A stretch of DNA of 58,694 nucleotides from Desulfovibrio piger (GTDB lineage Bacteria > Desulfobacterota > Desulfovibrionia > Desulfovibrionales > Desulfovibrionaceae), in assembly GCF_012843875.1 (NCBI RefSeq), contig NZ_JABAFY010000013.1, forward strand, positions 1-58,694, read 5' to 3'. The notes under the pieces were generated by a model that was not told the origin of the DNA, searched no databases, and saw only the letters and a list, made by a program, of their open reading frames with translations. The translations under genes were made by a program, and so were the position numbers. The first letter of the stretch is position 1. Every line of letters starts with the position of its first letter. Positions 27,177-37,800 of this stretch are shown here, piece after piece.

Positions 27177-27214
27177 CGGCTAGTCCCTCCTGCAAAAGCA
27201 GGAGGGACTGGCCG
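27177..27214. other. 17-bp hairpin without T-run
   Basis: CGGCTAGTCCCTCCTGC pairs with GCAGGAGGGACTGGCCG around an AAAA loop, with one mismatch-type pair. No T-run follows on either strand, so it is not a canonical terminator. Confidence 0.6.
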
Positions 27215-27244
27215 TTGCATAAAGCGCGCTGGGGAAGGGGGAGC

Positions 27245-27291
27245 TTGAGGGGGGAACCCCTCTCGCGCTAGGCGAGGGGTTCTCCCCTCAA
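27245..27291. repeat. hairpin-forming end-of-operon repeat
   Basis: TTGAGGGG and GAACCCCTC pair with GAGGGGTTC and CCCCTCAA around an 11-nt loop, preceded by GGGGAAGGGGGAGC. A related element lies at 44260-44309. It sits downstream of apt (minus strand). Confidence 0.55.
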
Positions 27292-27346
27292 AATAAAAGC
27301 CTTATGGCATCGACAGTTGCACCGTCACAAAAGGCAAAGCTCCAGA

Positions 27347-27859
27347 CTACACGTGCAGCAGCACGGACAGGGGGATGTCGCCCAGCACCTTGCGGCCGCC
27401 CAGGGCATCCTGTTCCATGAGCATGCAGCAGCCCGCCACGGTGGCGCCGCTCTGGCCCACCAGACGGATCATGGCATCCAGGGTGCCGCCGGTGGCCAGG
27501 ATGTCGTCCACGATGAGGACGCGATCCTCCGGCGTCAGGGCATCCTTGTGCAGACACAGGGTATTGGAGCCGTATTCCAGGTCATAGCTGGCCTCGAAGG
27601 CTTCACAGGGCAGCTTGCCGGGCTTACGCACCGGGGCCAGGCCCACGCCCAGACGTTGGGCCAGCGGCGCCGCGAACAGGAAGCCCCGCGCTTCGGCGGC
27701 CACGATGCGGGTGGGCCGCAGGGGACGGGCCGCATCGGCCATCCGTTCGATGACGTCCCCGAAGGCTTCGGGCGAGGCCAGCAGGGGCGTGATGTCGTAG
27801 AACAGGATGCCGGGCTTGGGGTAGTCGGGGACGTGGCGGATGAAGGAGGCGATATCCAT
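27347..27859 (-). CDS. apt: adenine phosphoribosyltransferase
   Basis: 170 residues, the normal size. It converts adenine and PRPP to AMP in purine salvage. The PRPP-binding loop VLIVDDILATGGT is at 114-126, and the family segments AEARGF and the flexible loop preceding YDLEYG are present. AAGGAG lies upstream of the ATG at 27859. It is followed by a large hairpin rather than a classical terminator. Confidence 0.95.
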   Translation of the reverse strand: MDIASFIRHVPDYPKPGILFYDITPLLASPEAFGDVIERMADAARPLRPTRIVAAEARGFLFAAPLAQRLGVGLAPVRKPGKLPCEAFEASYDLEYGSNTLCLHKDALTPEDRVLIVDDILATGGTLDAMIRLVGQSGATVAGCCMLMEQDALGGRKVLGDIPLSVLLHV

Positions 27860-27904
27860 GCGGGCTCCTTGGGGAAAATGTGGAAAAAGGGCGAGGCTCC
27901 GGCA

Positions 27905-28246
27905 TCAATGGCCGGAATAGTCCAGAACATTGTTGAGGGGCGCGCTGCTGCTTTTGACCTGCCCGCCGGTGAACACATGCCGGGTCAGGCGCCAGCCGTC
28001 CATGTCGAGCACGTCCAGCTTGCCCTGCATGTCCGGTGTCAGATGGGCGCGGAAGGCCTCCACCACCTCGTCTTCGGGAAAGTAGGAACCTTCCATGGAG
28101 ATGCGGGCCATATCGCCTTCCTGACAGAGCAGGGGCACGTCCTCGTCGTCGTTGAGGGCATCGTGCAGGGCCGATTCCAGCGCCGCGTACAGGGCGGGCG
28201 TCACAGGGTAGACATGGCCGTAGGCCTTGACCAGGGGATCGCGCAC
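27905..28246 (-). CDS. small acidic hypothetical protein
   Basis: About 113 residues with no recognised family; acidic (DDEDVPLLCQEGDMARISMEG, FPEDEVVEAF). I prefer the GTG at 28246, which has GGAG upstream. An ATG at 28324 would add 26 Arg/Pro-rich residues and start almost inside the upstream terminator. It lies 45 nt upstream of apt on the same strand and may be co-transcribed. Confidence 0.55.
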   Translation of the reverse strand: MRDPLVKAYGHVYPVTPALYAALESALHDALNDDEDVPLLCQEGDMARISMEGSYFPEDEVVEAFRAHLTPDMQGKLDVLDMDGWRLTRHVFTGGQVKSSSAPLNNVLDYSGH

Positions 28247-28344
28247 AGCAGGCTCCGGGGAAAGGGGTTGCGGCAGGAGGACAGCAGGGGCGCGGCGCGT
28301 CCGGCGGCCGGGGCGAGGTCTCATTTTGGGGCAAGTGTCCCAAA

Positions 28345-28372
28345 AAAGAAAGGCCCCGCTTGCGGCGGGGCC
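28345..28372 (-). terminator. terminator of the lipoprotein gene
   Basis: GGCCCCGC/GCGGGGCC stem; on the minus strand it is followed by TTTCTTTTTT. A second hairpin GGGCTCCC/GGGAGCCC (28385-28404) lies between it and the stop codon. Confidence 0.8.
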
Positions 28373-28418
28373 CCGGAAAGCGAAGGGCTCCCTTTCGGGA
28401 GCCCCTGAGATATCCTGT

Positions 28419-29018
28419 CTACTTGCCGTCCACGATGGCCTTGATCTTGCGGGCCATGGGCTGCACCAGCTCGCGCATGCTGTTGAGCATGATCTCTTCC
28501 GCGGCGCCGCCGGTGGGGATGCCGCTGCGGTTCTGGCTGGAGTTGAGGGTCTCCTTGACCACGCGGCCGCTGCGGGGCGCCAGACGGTAGGTGGCGCGCA
28601 TGGAGGTGGCCAGTTCGGTGGCGGAGACTTCACGCAGCCAGGCCTGTTCCACGGTACCGGTGACGATATAGTCGGGGTTGCCGCTGCGGGCCTGGTTCTC
28701 GTCCATGGCGTAGGAGACCTGCACGCCCTGGCGGCGCAGCTCGTCGGCCAGGCCGCGGCTCACCCACTGGGCCAGGTCGTCGCTGGCCACGAAGGCGCTG
28801 CCGTCACGGCGCACGCCGAGGTTGGTGGTGTCCTGACGGTTATCGGTGAAGGGCACCACGGTCACGCGCGGAGCATTGGGAGCGGGCAGCACGGGATTGA
28901 CCGCAGGCGCGGGCGAAAGCAGGCGCACGGTATTGCTGGGACCGCAGGCAGTCAGGAACATGGCCAGCATGAGCGCCAGCAAAAGGAAAAGAAGGCGTGT
29001 GATACGGGCGGATTTCAT
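28419..29018 (-). CDS. outer-membrane-type lipoprotein, YajG/auxiliary-lipoprotein-like
   Basis: 199 residues with a classical lipoprotein signal (LTAC, lipidated Cys25). The mature part, with VTVVPFTDNRQDTTNLGVRRDG and a second half proposing beta/alpha repeats, resembles YajG-like lipoproteins and ABC-transport auxiliary lipoproteins. I cannot assign a partner. It stands alone, divergent from serS, and ends at two hairpins. Confidence 0.7.
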   Translation of the reverse strand: MKSARITRLLFLLLALMLAMFLTACGPSNTVRLLSPAPAVNPVLPAPNAPRVTVVPFTDNRQDTTNLGVRRDGSAFVASDDLAQWVSRGLADELRRQGVQVSYAMDENQARSGNPDYIVTGTVEQAWLREVSATELATSMRATYRLAPRSGRVVKETLNSSQNRSGIPTGGAAEEIMLNSMRELVQPMARKIKAIVDGK

Positions 29019-29149
29019 GGCAAGGTCTCGCAGGATAGATGTTTTAAAAAGTTTTGAGACTTTTTATATACGCAATGCCCTTGTCTTGCAAGGTCTGGGG
29101 GCTCGTGGTAGCGTGGCCTCCACATTGCGCATGCTATGCAGGAGTTTTT

Positions 29150-30427
29150 ATGATCGACCTCAAACTGGTGCAAAAACAGCCCGAAGTGCTGGCCAAGGCC
29201 CTGGCCGACCGGCAGTCGCCGCTGAAAGTGGATGAGTTCCTCGAACTGGACGGCCGCCGTCGTGCGTTGCTGGCCGAAGTGGAAAGCCTGAAACAGCAGC
29301 AGAACGCCGCCTCCCGTCAGGTGGCCCAGATCAAGCGTGAAGGCGGGGACGCCTCCCACATGATGGAAGAACTGGGCGCCCTGTCGGCCCGCATCAAGGC
29401 CCTGGACGTGCAGACCGCCGAAGCCAAGGCCGCTGTGGAAAACTGGCTCATGGGTGTGCCCAACATCCCGGACGCCAGTGTGCCCGTGGGCAAGGACGAG
29501 ACCGAGAACGTGGAAGTGCTCCGCTGGGGCACGCCGCGCCAGTTCGATTTCGATATCCGTCAGCACTGGGAGCTGGGCGGCGCCGCTCTGGATTTCGAGC
29601 GCGCCACCCGTCTGGCCGGCAGCCGCTTTGCCCTGTACATGGGCTGGGCCGCCCGTCTGGACCGCGCCCTGGTCAACTTCTTCCTGGACCAGCATGTGAA
29701 GCACGAGGACTACATCGAAGTCTGTCCTCCCTTCATGGTCAACCGCGCCACCATGACCGGCACGGGCCAGCTGCCAAAGTTCGAGGAAGACCTCTTCAAG
29801 ATGCCCGCCTGGGACTACTACCTCATCCCCACCGCCGAGGTGCCCCTGACCAACATTCACGCCGGTGAGGTGCTGGACGAGGCCGACCTGCCCCGCGCCT
29901 ACTGCGCCGCCACGCCCTGCTTCCGTTCCGAAGCCGGTGCCGCCGGCAAGGACACGCGCGGCCTGATCCGCCTGCACCAGTTCACCAAGGTGGAGATGGT
30001 GCGTTTTGCCCATCCTGACGACAGCTTCAACCAGCTGGAGATCATGGTGGGCCATGCCCGCACCCTGCTGGAAAAGCTGGAGCTGCCCTACCGCGTCATC
30101 ACCCTGTGCACGGGCGACATGGGCTTCGGTTCCGCCAAGACCTACGACCTGGAAGTCTGGCTGCCTGCCCAGAACACCTACCGCGAGATCTCCTCCTGCT
30201 CCAACTGCATCGATTTCCAGGCCCGCCGTGCGGACATCCGCTTCAAGCCCAAGGGCGGCAAGAGCACCTACTGCCACACCCTCAACGGTTCCGGCCTGCC
30301 CACCGGCCGCGCCATGGCCGCCATCCTGGAGAACGGCCAGCAGAAGGACGGCAGCATCGTGCTGCCCAAGGCCCTGGTGCCCTACATGGACGGCGTGGAA
30401 GTCATCGAGCCTGCGGGCAAGAAGTAG
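29150..30427 (+). CDS. serS: seryl-tRNA synthetase
   Basis: 425 residues; the ATG at 29150 follows AGGAG. The N-terminal coiled-coil arm (about 25-105) binds the long variable arm of tRNA-Ser. The class II core has motif 2 ([21 protein letters not shown]) and motif 3 ([16 protein letters not shown]). It is followed by a good terminator at 30453. Confidence 0.97.
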   Translation: MIDLKLVQKQPEVLAKALADRQSPLKVDEFLELDGRRRALLAEVESLKQQQNAASRQVAQIKREGGDASHMMEELGALSARIKALDVQTAEAKAAVENWLMGVPNIPDASVPVGKDETENVEVLRWGTPRQFDFDIRQHWELGGAALDFERATRLAGSRFALYMGWAARLDRALVNFFLDQHVKHEDYIEVCPPFMVNRATMTGTGQLPKFEEDLFKMPAWDYYLIPTAEVPLTNIHAGEVLDEADLPRAYCAATPCFRSEAGAAGKDTRGLIRLHQFTKVEMVRFAHPDDSFNQLEIMVGHARTLLEKLELPYRVITLCTGDMGFGSAKTYDLEVWLPAQNTYREISSCSNCIDFQARRADIRFKPKGGKSTYCHTLNGSGLPTGRAMAAILENGQQKDGSIVLPKALVPYMDGVEVIEPAGKK

Positions 30428-30452
30428 TCCACAGCCGAACAGCGAATCTGAC

Positions 30453-30487
30453 AAGGCGGTGTCCCTGCGCGGGATGCCGCCTTTTTT
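30453..30487 (+). terminator. serS terminator
   Basis: AAGGCGG and TCCC pair with GGGA and CCGCC around TGCGC, followed by TTTTTT. Confidence 0.85.
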
Positions 30488-30808
30488 CGTGCCCGTGCTG
30501 CGGAAAACGCCGGGCCCGCCGGGAAATCGGGCATCCCTGTCCTGTGGAGGGGCCGGGATGCAGCGGGGGAAGGGGGGATACTTGCAGTGCCGGGCGTGGG
30601 GCAGGCGGTCCGCCGGGAGCCGTATGTTGCGGGATCGGGGGCGCGCAGGCTTTTTTAAGGACCGGAAGGCGGAAAGGGCCGGGGAAGCGCTTTGCCCGAA
30701 GCCGGGCGTGCCGCAGGGCGTCGTGCAGTCCTTACCTTCGGCGGGGGTGTCCGGGTGCGCAGCAGGGCGGGGAAAGGCGGGACACGCGGCCGCTGTCCGG
30801 TCGCGCAT
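30488..30808. other. intergenic region after serS
   Basis: About 320 nt of GC-rich sequence between two terminators of convergent genes. I see no gene, repeat or promoter. Confidence 0.5.
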
Positions 30809-30842
30809 AAAAAAAGCGGCCTGCCGCGTGCGCGGCAGGCCG
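30809..30842 (-). terminator. hsp20 terminator
   Basis: CGGCCTGCCGCG pairs with CGCGGCAGGCCG. On the minus strand a run of seven T follows. Two further GC hairpins (about 30849-30866 and 30867-30892) lie between it and the hsp20 stop. Confidence 0.85.
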
Positions 30843-30916
30843 TGGAGTCCGCCCGTTGCGGGCGGTCCGGCTCCCCGAGGAGTGGGAGCCGGAGGAGGGT
30901 CCTTCAAGAGGGGGGA

Positions 30917-31453
30917 TTACTGTTTCTGCACCGTGATGGAACGGGCGGCGGGGGCTTCAGGCTGTTTGCGGGGGATGACGATGGTCAGCACACCGTTCTT
31001 GTGGCTGGCGCTGATGTTTTCCACATCAGCATCTTCAGCCAGGCCGATCTGGCGGCAGAAGGAGCCGTAGACACGTTCCTGCACATGGCAGACGGGTTCC
31101 TTGGCTTCCGCCTTTTCGCCTTCGGCGGCAGGGGCGGCGCAGCTTTCCATCTTCTTTTCACCTTCAACGGTCAGCATGCCGTCACGGACTTCGACCTTGA
31201 CCTCATCGGGGTCCACACCGGGCACTTCCATGTGGATGGTGTAGGCCTTGTCGTCGCTGTGGATGTCCAGGCTGGGACGGATGTCGGCCTGCGGCTTGTC
31301 CATCAGGCTGGTCGGCCAGCCGGGCGTGAAGAAACCATTGAACAGACGGTCGATATCGTGATGCAGGCGGTCCAGGGGCTGGAAGCTCTGTTCGGGCTGC
31401 TGGGCGTTGCGGGGAGAGAACCAATGCTGGGGATATACACGGATAAGGCTCAT
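30917..31453 (-). CDS. small heat-shock protein, Hsp20/alpha-crystallin family
   Basis: 178 residues. The ATG at 31453 follows AGGAGG. The alpha-crystallin domain (about 60-165) has DIRPSLDIHSDDKAYTI at its start, a VEVRDGMLTVEGE strand pair and a C-terminal NGVLTIVIPRK. An insertion rich in Ala/Glu (about 100-120) carries two cysteines. It is an ATP-independent holdase that binds unfolding proteins. No CIRCE element or obvious sigma-32 promoter could be assigned upstream. Confidence 0.93.
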   Translation of the reverse strand: MSLIRVYPQHWFSPRNAQQPEQSFQPLDRLHHDIDRLFNGFFTPGWPTSLMDKPQADIRPSLDIHSDDKAYTIHMEVPGVDPDEVKVEVRDGMLTVEGEKKMESCAAPAAEGEKAEAKEPVCHVQERVYGSFCRQIGLAEDADVENISASHKNGVLTIVIPRKQPEAPAARSITVQKQ

Positions 31454-31664
31454 TTCAATGCCTCCTGATATTTTTCCTTGTTGACATAGAAGTAAGGTGG
31501 GACGGCTAGTTGTCAACATGCTGTGGAAAACTTTTCCAAAAACGGGGAAAGGTAGCCCCATGCGCTTCAACCATACGTTTTGGCCTGTTCCCGGCAGTCT
31601 GGGAGGTTTCCGGTTTTTATGGCCGGGGATTGCCAAACGTGGGAGGCGGGCGTATGGTGGCTCC

Positions 31665-31812
31665 ATTCTCAGGGCGGGGTGCAAGTCCCCACCGGCGGTG
31701 ATGGCGGTTTTCCGCATGAGCCCGCGAGCGCCGTACCATGCAACGTGGTGCGGGTCAGCAGATACCGGTGAGATCCCGGAGCCGACGGTAACAGTCCGGA
31801 TGAAAGAGAACG
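31665..31812 (+). ncRNA. FMN riboswitch (RFN element)
   Basis: Contains the conserved RFN blocks in order: CTCAGGGCGGGGTG, AGTCCCCACCGGCGGTGAT, GAGCCCGCGAGCG, GGTCAGCAGA, CCGGTGAGATCCCGG, GCCGACGGTAACAGTCCGGATG and AAAGAGAACG. It precedes ribB by about 120 nt, so FMN should switch riboflavin synthesis off. Confidence 0.97.
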
Positions 31813-34800
31813 GTTCGTTTTTCTGCCGTGTGGGGCGCAAAAAAGGACGGTCTTGGCGGCCGCCCCGCAGCGCGCACGGCAGCCGTGCCCTGATGCACAT
31901 CTTCCGGCCCGTCCGGGCCGACCAAGGAGACGATGATGCATCAGTCCCCCGATATCCTGGCTTCTTTTGGTGATTGGGAAACGCGTATGGAACGCGCCCT
32001 GGCATCCGTGCGTGCGGGCAGGGGCGTCCTGGTGGTGGACGACGAGGATCGCGAGAACGAAGGCGACCTCATCTATCCCGCCCACAGCCTGACCGATGCG
32101 CAGATGGCCCGCCTCATCCGCCATTGCAGCGGCATCGTGTGCCTGTGCCTTACCGACGAGCGCGCCACCCGCCTGGGCCTGCCGCCCATGGTGGCCCACA
32201 ACACCAATACCCAGCAGACCGCTTTCACCATCTCCATCGAGGCCGCCGAGGGCGTGACCACCGGCGTTTCCGCCGCCGACAGGGTGACCACCGTCAAGGC
32301 CGCCGTGGCCGAGGGCGCGCGTCCCGAGGACCTGCGCCATCCCGGCCATGTGTTCCCGCTGCGGGCCCGTCCCGGCGGCGTGCTGGAACGGCGCGGCCAT
32401 ACCGAGGCCACCGTGGACCTGATGTCCCTGGCGGGCCTGCCGCCCTGCGGTGTGCTGTGCGAGCTGACCAACGATGACGGCACCATGGCGCGTCTGCCGC
32501 AGGTGGCGGACTTTGCCCGTGCCAACGACCTGCCCCTGCTGGCCGTGGCGGACATCGTGCGCTGGCGTGAACGGCAGGAAGGCCGGGCCTGAGCCCCAGC
32601 CGTCTGATCCTCTTTTCCTGTCCCAGGACAGGGCTTGCCGTGGTCGCCGGCTGGAGTTGATGAATACCAGGAAAGAAAGCTGCCGGCGGCCGGCCGGGCA
32701 AGTATGAAAAAAAGGACGCTGTACAGCGTCCTTTTTTTATGCCCGGTTTTATCCGGGCCGGATACCGGCGGGGGACGGAGGAGGGGCGCCCCCGCCGGAT
32801 CAATGCTGGCGGTGAAGGATGCGGTCGATGATGAAGGGGCGCACGGACAGGAGCGTTTCCCAGGTGGGGATCATGGAGACCTCGGAGGCCACGAGCATGA
32901 GGCCGATACCGGCCCACATGTTCCAGGGGATCTCCTCGCCAAGGATCAGCATGGCCAGGATGGGCGCCAGCACGGGCTTGAAGAAGAAGACCAGCGAGCC
33001 CTGCATGGCGGAGGTGGCTTCCATGCCCATGAAGTAGCAGGCATAGCCGCCCGCGGTGACGAAAACGCAGATATAGAGCACGTTGAGGAGGTTGCCCGTG
33101 GTGTAGCCGCTGAAGAAGGGCATGGCGGCGAACATGGGCAGACCGGCGGCCTGCAGGGCATCGGCCACGGCGGGGATGTGGCTGATGAGCATGAGGACGA
33201 TCATCTCGGCGCTGGCGGCCAGGCAGCTGAAGCAGGTGACGGCCACGCCGGAGTACTGGGCGCACTGCTTTTTGCCCAGCACGGCATAAAGGGCGAAGGT
33301 GGCGGCCGAGAGCAGCACCAGCGTGATGCCCACGGGATCGAGCGTAGTGTGCAGCGGGTCGATGATGATGAGGGCGGCCGCCACTTCCATGACCAGGGCG
33401 GTGATGTGCTGGGGCCGGATGTCGGCGCGCAGGATGAGATAGGCGAAGGCCAACACCAGCACGGGGTTGCAGCTGAACAGCACGCTGACCACCGAGGCCG
33501 GGGCGTAAAGGATGGACATCTGGTAGAACATCATGCTCACCACCAGGCCCACGAAGCCGAGCCAGGCAAAGCCTTTCCATGCGGCGGCGGTGACCCGTGC
33601 CCCGTGCTGGCGCAGGCCGCGCAGGGCAAAGGGGATGAGCAGCAGGCCACCCACGAGGAAGCGGGTGCAGTTGAGCTGCATGGGGTTAAAATCATGGGCC
33701 ACGGTCTTCAGGGCCACTTCCATGGAGCTGAAGAACACGGTGGCAAGAAAGATGAAAATGTATCCGCGGTTCATCGTTCAAGGTCCCTGGTTGGAAATCT
33801 GTTGCTGGAGAAGTGCTGCGCTTGCCTATAGCAAGGGGCCCTGATACGGTAAAATGCTTAGTTGATATCGTAGATATATCAAAAATGCATAACAGGAGAG
33901 CGCATGGAGCTGAACTGGGAGCTTTGCCGGATATTCTACCAGGTGGCGCGCTGCCGCAATTTCAGCCGGGCGGCGGCCATGCTGTTCACCAGCCAGCCCG
34001 CGGTATCGCGCTCCATGGCGGCCCTGGAGCGCGAGCTGGGCTGCCGTCTGTTCATCCGCAACCGGCGCGGCGTGGAGCTCACGCCCGAAGGCCGCATGTT
34101 CTACGCCCATGTGGAGGCGGGCTGCGAGCAGTTCCGCCGGGGCCGGGAAGAGCTGGAGCAGGCCGTGGGCCTGCAATCGGGCAGCATCGCCCTGGGGGCC
34201 AGCGAGACGGCCCTGCGCCACTGGCTGCTGCCGCGGCTGGACCGCTTCCATGCCCTGTATCCGGGGGTGCGGCTCCGGCTGTTCGGCGGTACGTCCCGGC
34301 AGGCCATCGATGAACTCAAGTCCGGGGCCATCGATTTTGCCGTGGCCGCCGTGCCCGGCGGCGGTTTCCGGGCCCTGAAGGAGACGCGCCTGTGCCCGCT
34401 GCGGGACGTCTTCGTGGCTTCGTCGGCCTTCGGGCAGCTGCGCGGCAGGGACGTGCCCCTGGATGAAGTGATGCGGCACCCCTTCATCTGTCACAAGCAG
34501 GGCAGCCTCACCTTCGAATTCCTGGAGAGCATGTGCAAGACGCGGGGCGTGGACTTTGCCCCGGCCATGGAGCCGGACACTACGGGGCTGGTGCTGGATC
34601 TGGCCCGGCACGGCCTGGGCATCGGTTTTTTGCCGGAAGTGGCCGCCAGAGAGGCCCTGGCCGCCGGGGAGGTGTTCGCCCTGCGGCTCGCGGAGGAGCT
34701 GCCGTCGCGCAGCATCAGCCTGCTGGAATACGACGGCCATACCCTGAGCCTGGCCGCACGCCGCCTGCGCGACATGCTCACCGAAGACGCTGCGGCCGGG

Positions 34801-37800
34801 GACGCGCTGTGAGGACTTGAGCCGACAGGGCTCAGGCCGTCCTGCCGCAGGGCGGGGACGTTGTTCCGGGGTCGCTTTGCCGGAGCATAGTGGCTCATGG
34901 CCGGCTGATTTTGTTGGGGGATGCCGTGGTTACGGGCTATGCTGCCGCAAAATCATGCAAAGGAGACATCCGTGAACGTCACAGCCCTGTATTTTTCTCC
35001 CACCGGCGGCAGCAAGCGCTCCGCGCTCAGCCTTGCCGCGGCCCTGGCTCCTGAAGGTTTTGCCGAGCTGGACATCACCTGTGGCGCCGTTGCCGGGGAT
35101 TTCGGTCCCGGGGACGTCGTCGTGTTCTCGGTGCCCTGCTATAACGGCAGGGTACCGGAAGTGGCCGCCGGGCGTCTGGAGCAGGTGCACGGCCACCGGA
35201 CCCCCTGCATCATCAGCATCACCTACGGCAACCGTGACTATGATGATTCCCTGCTGGAACTGCAGGACATCGTGCAGCGTCAGGGCTTCATCGTCCAGGG
35301 CGCGGCGGCGCTGGTGGGGCAGCATACCTTCGGGGAGATCCAGGTGGGGCGTCCCGATGCCGGGGATGCCGCCGAGAACCGCCGCTTCGTGCAGCAGCTG
35401 CTGGCAGCCAGGCAGGGCGATCTTGCCTCGCCCGTGGCGCTGGCCATCAAGGGGCAGCGTCCGTACCGGGGAGAGGGCAGGGGCGTGGGCTTCGTGCCGC
35501 TGACCTCCGAGGCCTGTACGGACTGCGGCCTGTGCGCCTCCCTGTGCCCTGTGCAGGCCATCGCGGCCGACCATCGCAGCATCGACGGCACGCGCTGCCT
35601 TTCCTGCTTCCGCTGCATCCGCAGCTGCCCTGCGGGGGCCAAGCACATGGATGTGGAAAGCTACCTCGATTTCGCGCGGGATTTCAGCCGGCGCCTGAAG
35701 GCTCGGCGGGAGAACGAATACATCTTTTAGAAGAAGCCCGGAAACGGGCAGATGCGGAAAGGGGCGGGAGACCGCCCCTGTTTTTTTACAGAGGGCAGCC
35801 CCCGACCTTTTTGCAGGGGGGCAGGGATTCTTCCGGCAGGGGGCAGTAGCGCACGGCCCAGCAGCAGATGCTGCGCAGTATCTTGTGGGCGGAGGCGCCC
35901 TTTTCGCTCAGGGAGTATTCGACGCGCGGCGGGATCTCGTTGTACTGGCGCCTGTCTACGATCCGGTCGTTCACCATGTCTCTGAGGGTGGCGGCAAGCA
36001 CGGCGTCCGTCAGGCCGTCGAGGTTGTCCCTGATCTCCTTGTAGCGCAAGGTGCCGCTGGCACCCAGCAGGCAGATGATGCGGGTCTTCCATTTCCCGTT
36101 GAAGATGTCCAGCCCGTATTCGAGCGGGCACAGGGGCTGCTTGCCTTCCTTGTTCCTGGCCATGTCATGTCCTGCGGCTTCATGGTTCGCGATGGCGGAT
36201 TGTTCCATGATTTCCTGCCGGAGCGCAAGCTGTCCGGTGATCCGGGAGCATCGCGATCCGGCAGGCAGGCTGGAGGAAGGGCAAAAGAAGAAAGATCCCG
36301 GGCAGGCCTAGGCCTTGCCCACGGCTTCCAGGAAACGCTGGCCGAGGATGGCCGGAGCCACGGAGCGCAGGGCCGTACCGCCCAGCTCCAGGCTGTTTTC
36401 CTCATGCATGGGGCGGCTGGCCCCGGCCCGTTCCAGTTCGCTGGCAAAGGCTTCGCGCAGCAGGCGGAAGGAGGCCTCCACTTCGGGATAGCTGTTGTCC
36501 TCACGCCAGGGCAGGCGCAGGCTCTGGCTGCCGTGCCGTCCCTTGTGGGACGGGATGGAGAGCTGGTAGCAGGGCCGCTCGCCTGCATCGTCCTGTCCGG
36601 CCCGTTCGTGCTGCCCGGGCCAGCAGTGTTCCTGCCAGGATTCCGGCGGTTCGGGGATGAGCGAGGTGATGCTCAGCGGCGGCGTGGCCAGCTGGCGTTC
36701 GAAGTCTTCCAGGGTGACGGTATAGGTCAGGACGGGGCGCAGGTTGCCGCGCTTTTTTTCTATTTTCCAGGTGATCCGCATACAGGCTCCTTGATGGTCA
36801 GGCTCCGGCGGGCAGGCGCAGCAGCTCGCCGAAGGGGGGCTGTTCCCCTCCCTGTCCCCAGACGGCCCAGAGCAGGGGGCAGGCGGGCTCGTCGGGAAAG
36901 GACGAACATTCCAGATCCGTGAACCAGAGCAGGCAGGCCGGGCGCAGGCCGTTGTCGTCCAGCCAGCGGCCCACGGGCCTGAAGTCCGTACCGCCGCCGC
37001 CCACGGGGGCCAGATGCAGGGGCAGGTCCTGCCGCCGGAAGGTCTGCACGGCCTGCACGCGGCTGTCGTGGAAGATGACCACCAGCTCCGTCTCGTAGGC
37101 GGCGAGGATGGACGACAGCTCCTCGCAGAACAGGGAAAGGGCGGCATCGTCCACCGAGCCCGAACAGTCCACGGCCACGGCCAGCTGCGGGATGCGCTGC
37201 TCCTGCCGTCCGGGCAGGTAGATGCCGTGATGCAGGTAACGCCGGTTGGGCGCGCTCCAGGTGTAGTCGTTGAGGGCGCAGTTCTCCAGAAAGCGGCGCA
37301 ACAGGCCGCGCCAGTCCGTGCCGCCATCGTGGCGGCCGCCGCGCAACAGGCGGCTGAAGCCCGCGGGCTCGCGGCCCATGTGCCGCGCCCGTTGCAGGGC
37401 CTGCTCCAGACGCAGCTCGGCCTCCTGTTCCGCCTTGCGGTGCGCGTCTCCCTGGCCGTCTTCCAGCAGGGGATGGTCACGGACCTCACCGGAAAAATAC
37501 GGGACAGGCTGCTCCCTTTCCGGCTTGTCCCCGGCAGGGCGGGCGGTGCCCGCGGCTTCCGGGGCGGCTGCCTCGTCAGTCTCTCCTGCACGGGAGGGCG
37601 CAGCCGCGGGGGCGTCCTGCCGCTCCCGGCCGTCATGTCTCTGCTGGTCGGAGCCCTTTTCCCGGGGGCTGCGTCCGGCGGCCTGCTGTTGCGCGCCGCC
37701 GTGCAGGGGCGTGTCCTGCAGGGAGGCAAGACGGCTGTAGACCTCGTCCACGCTGAGTCCCGCATATTCGGGATGTTCCAGATGGCCCTGCGGCAGCCGG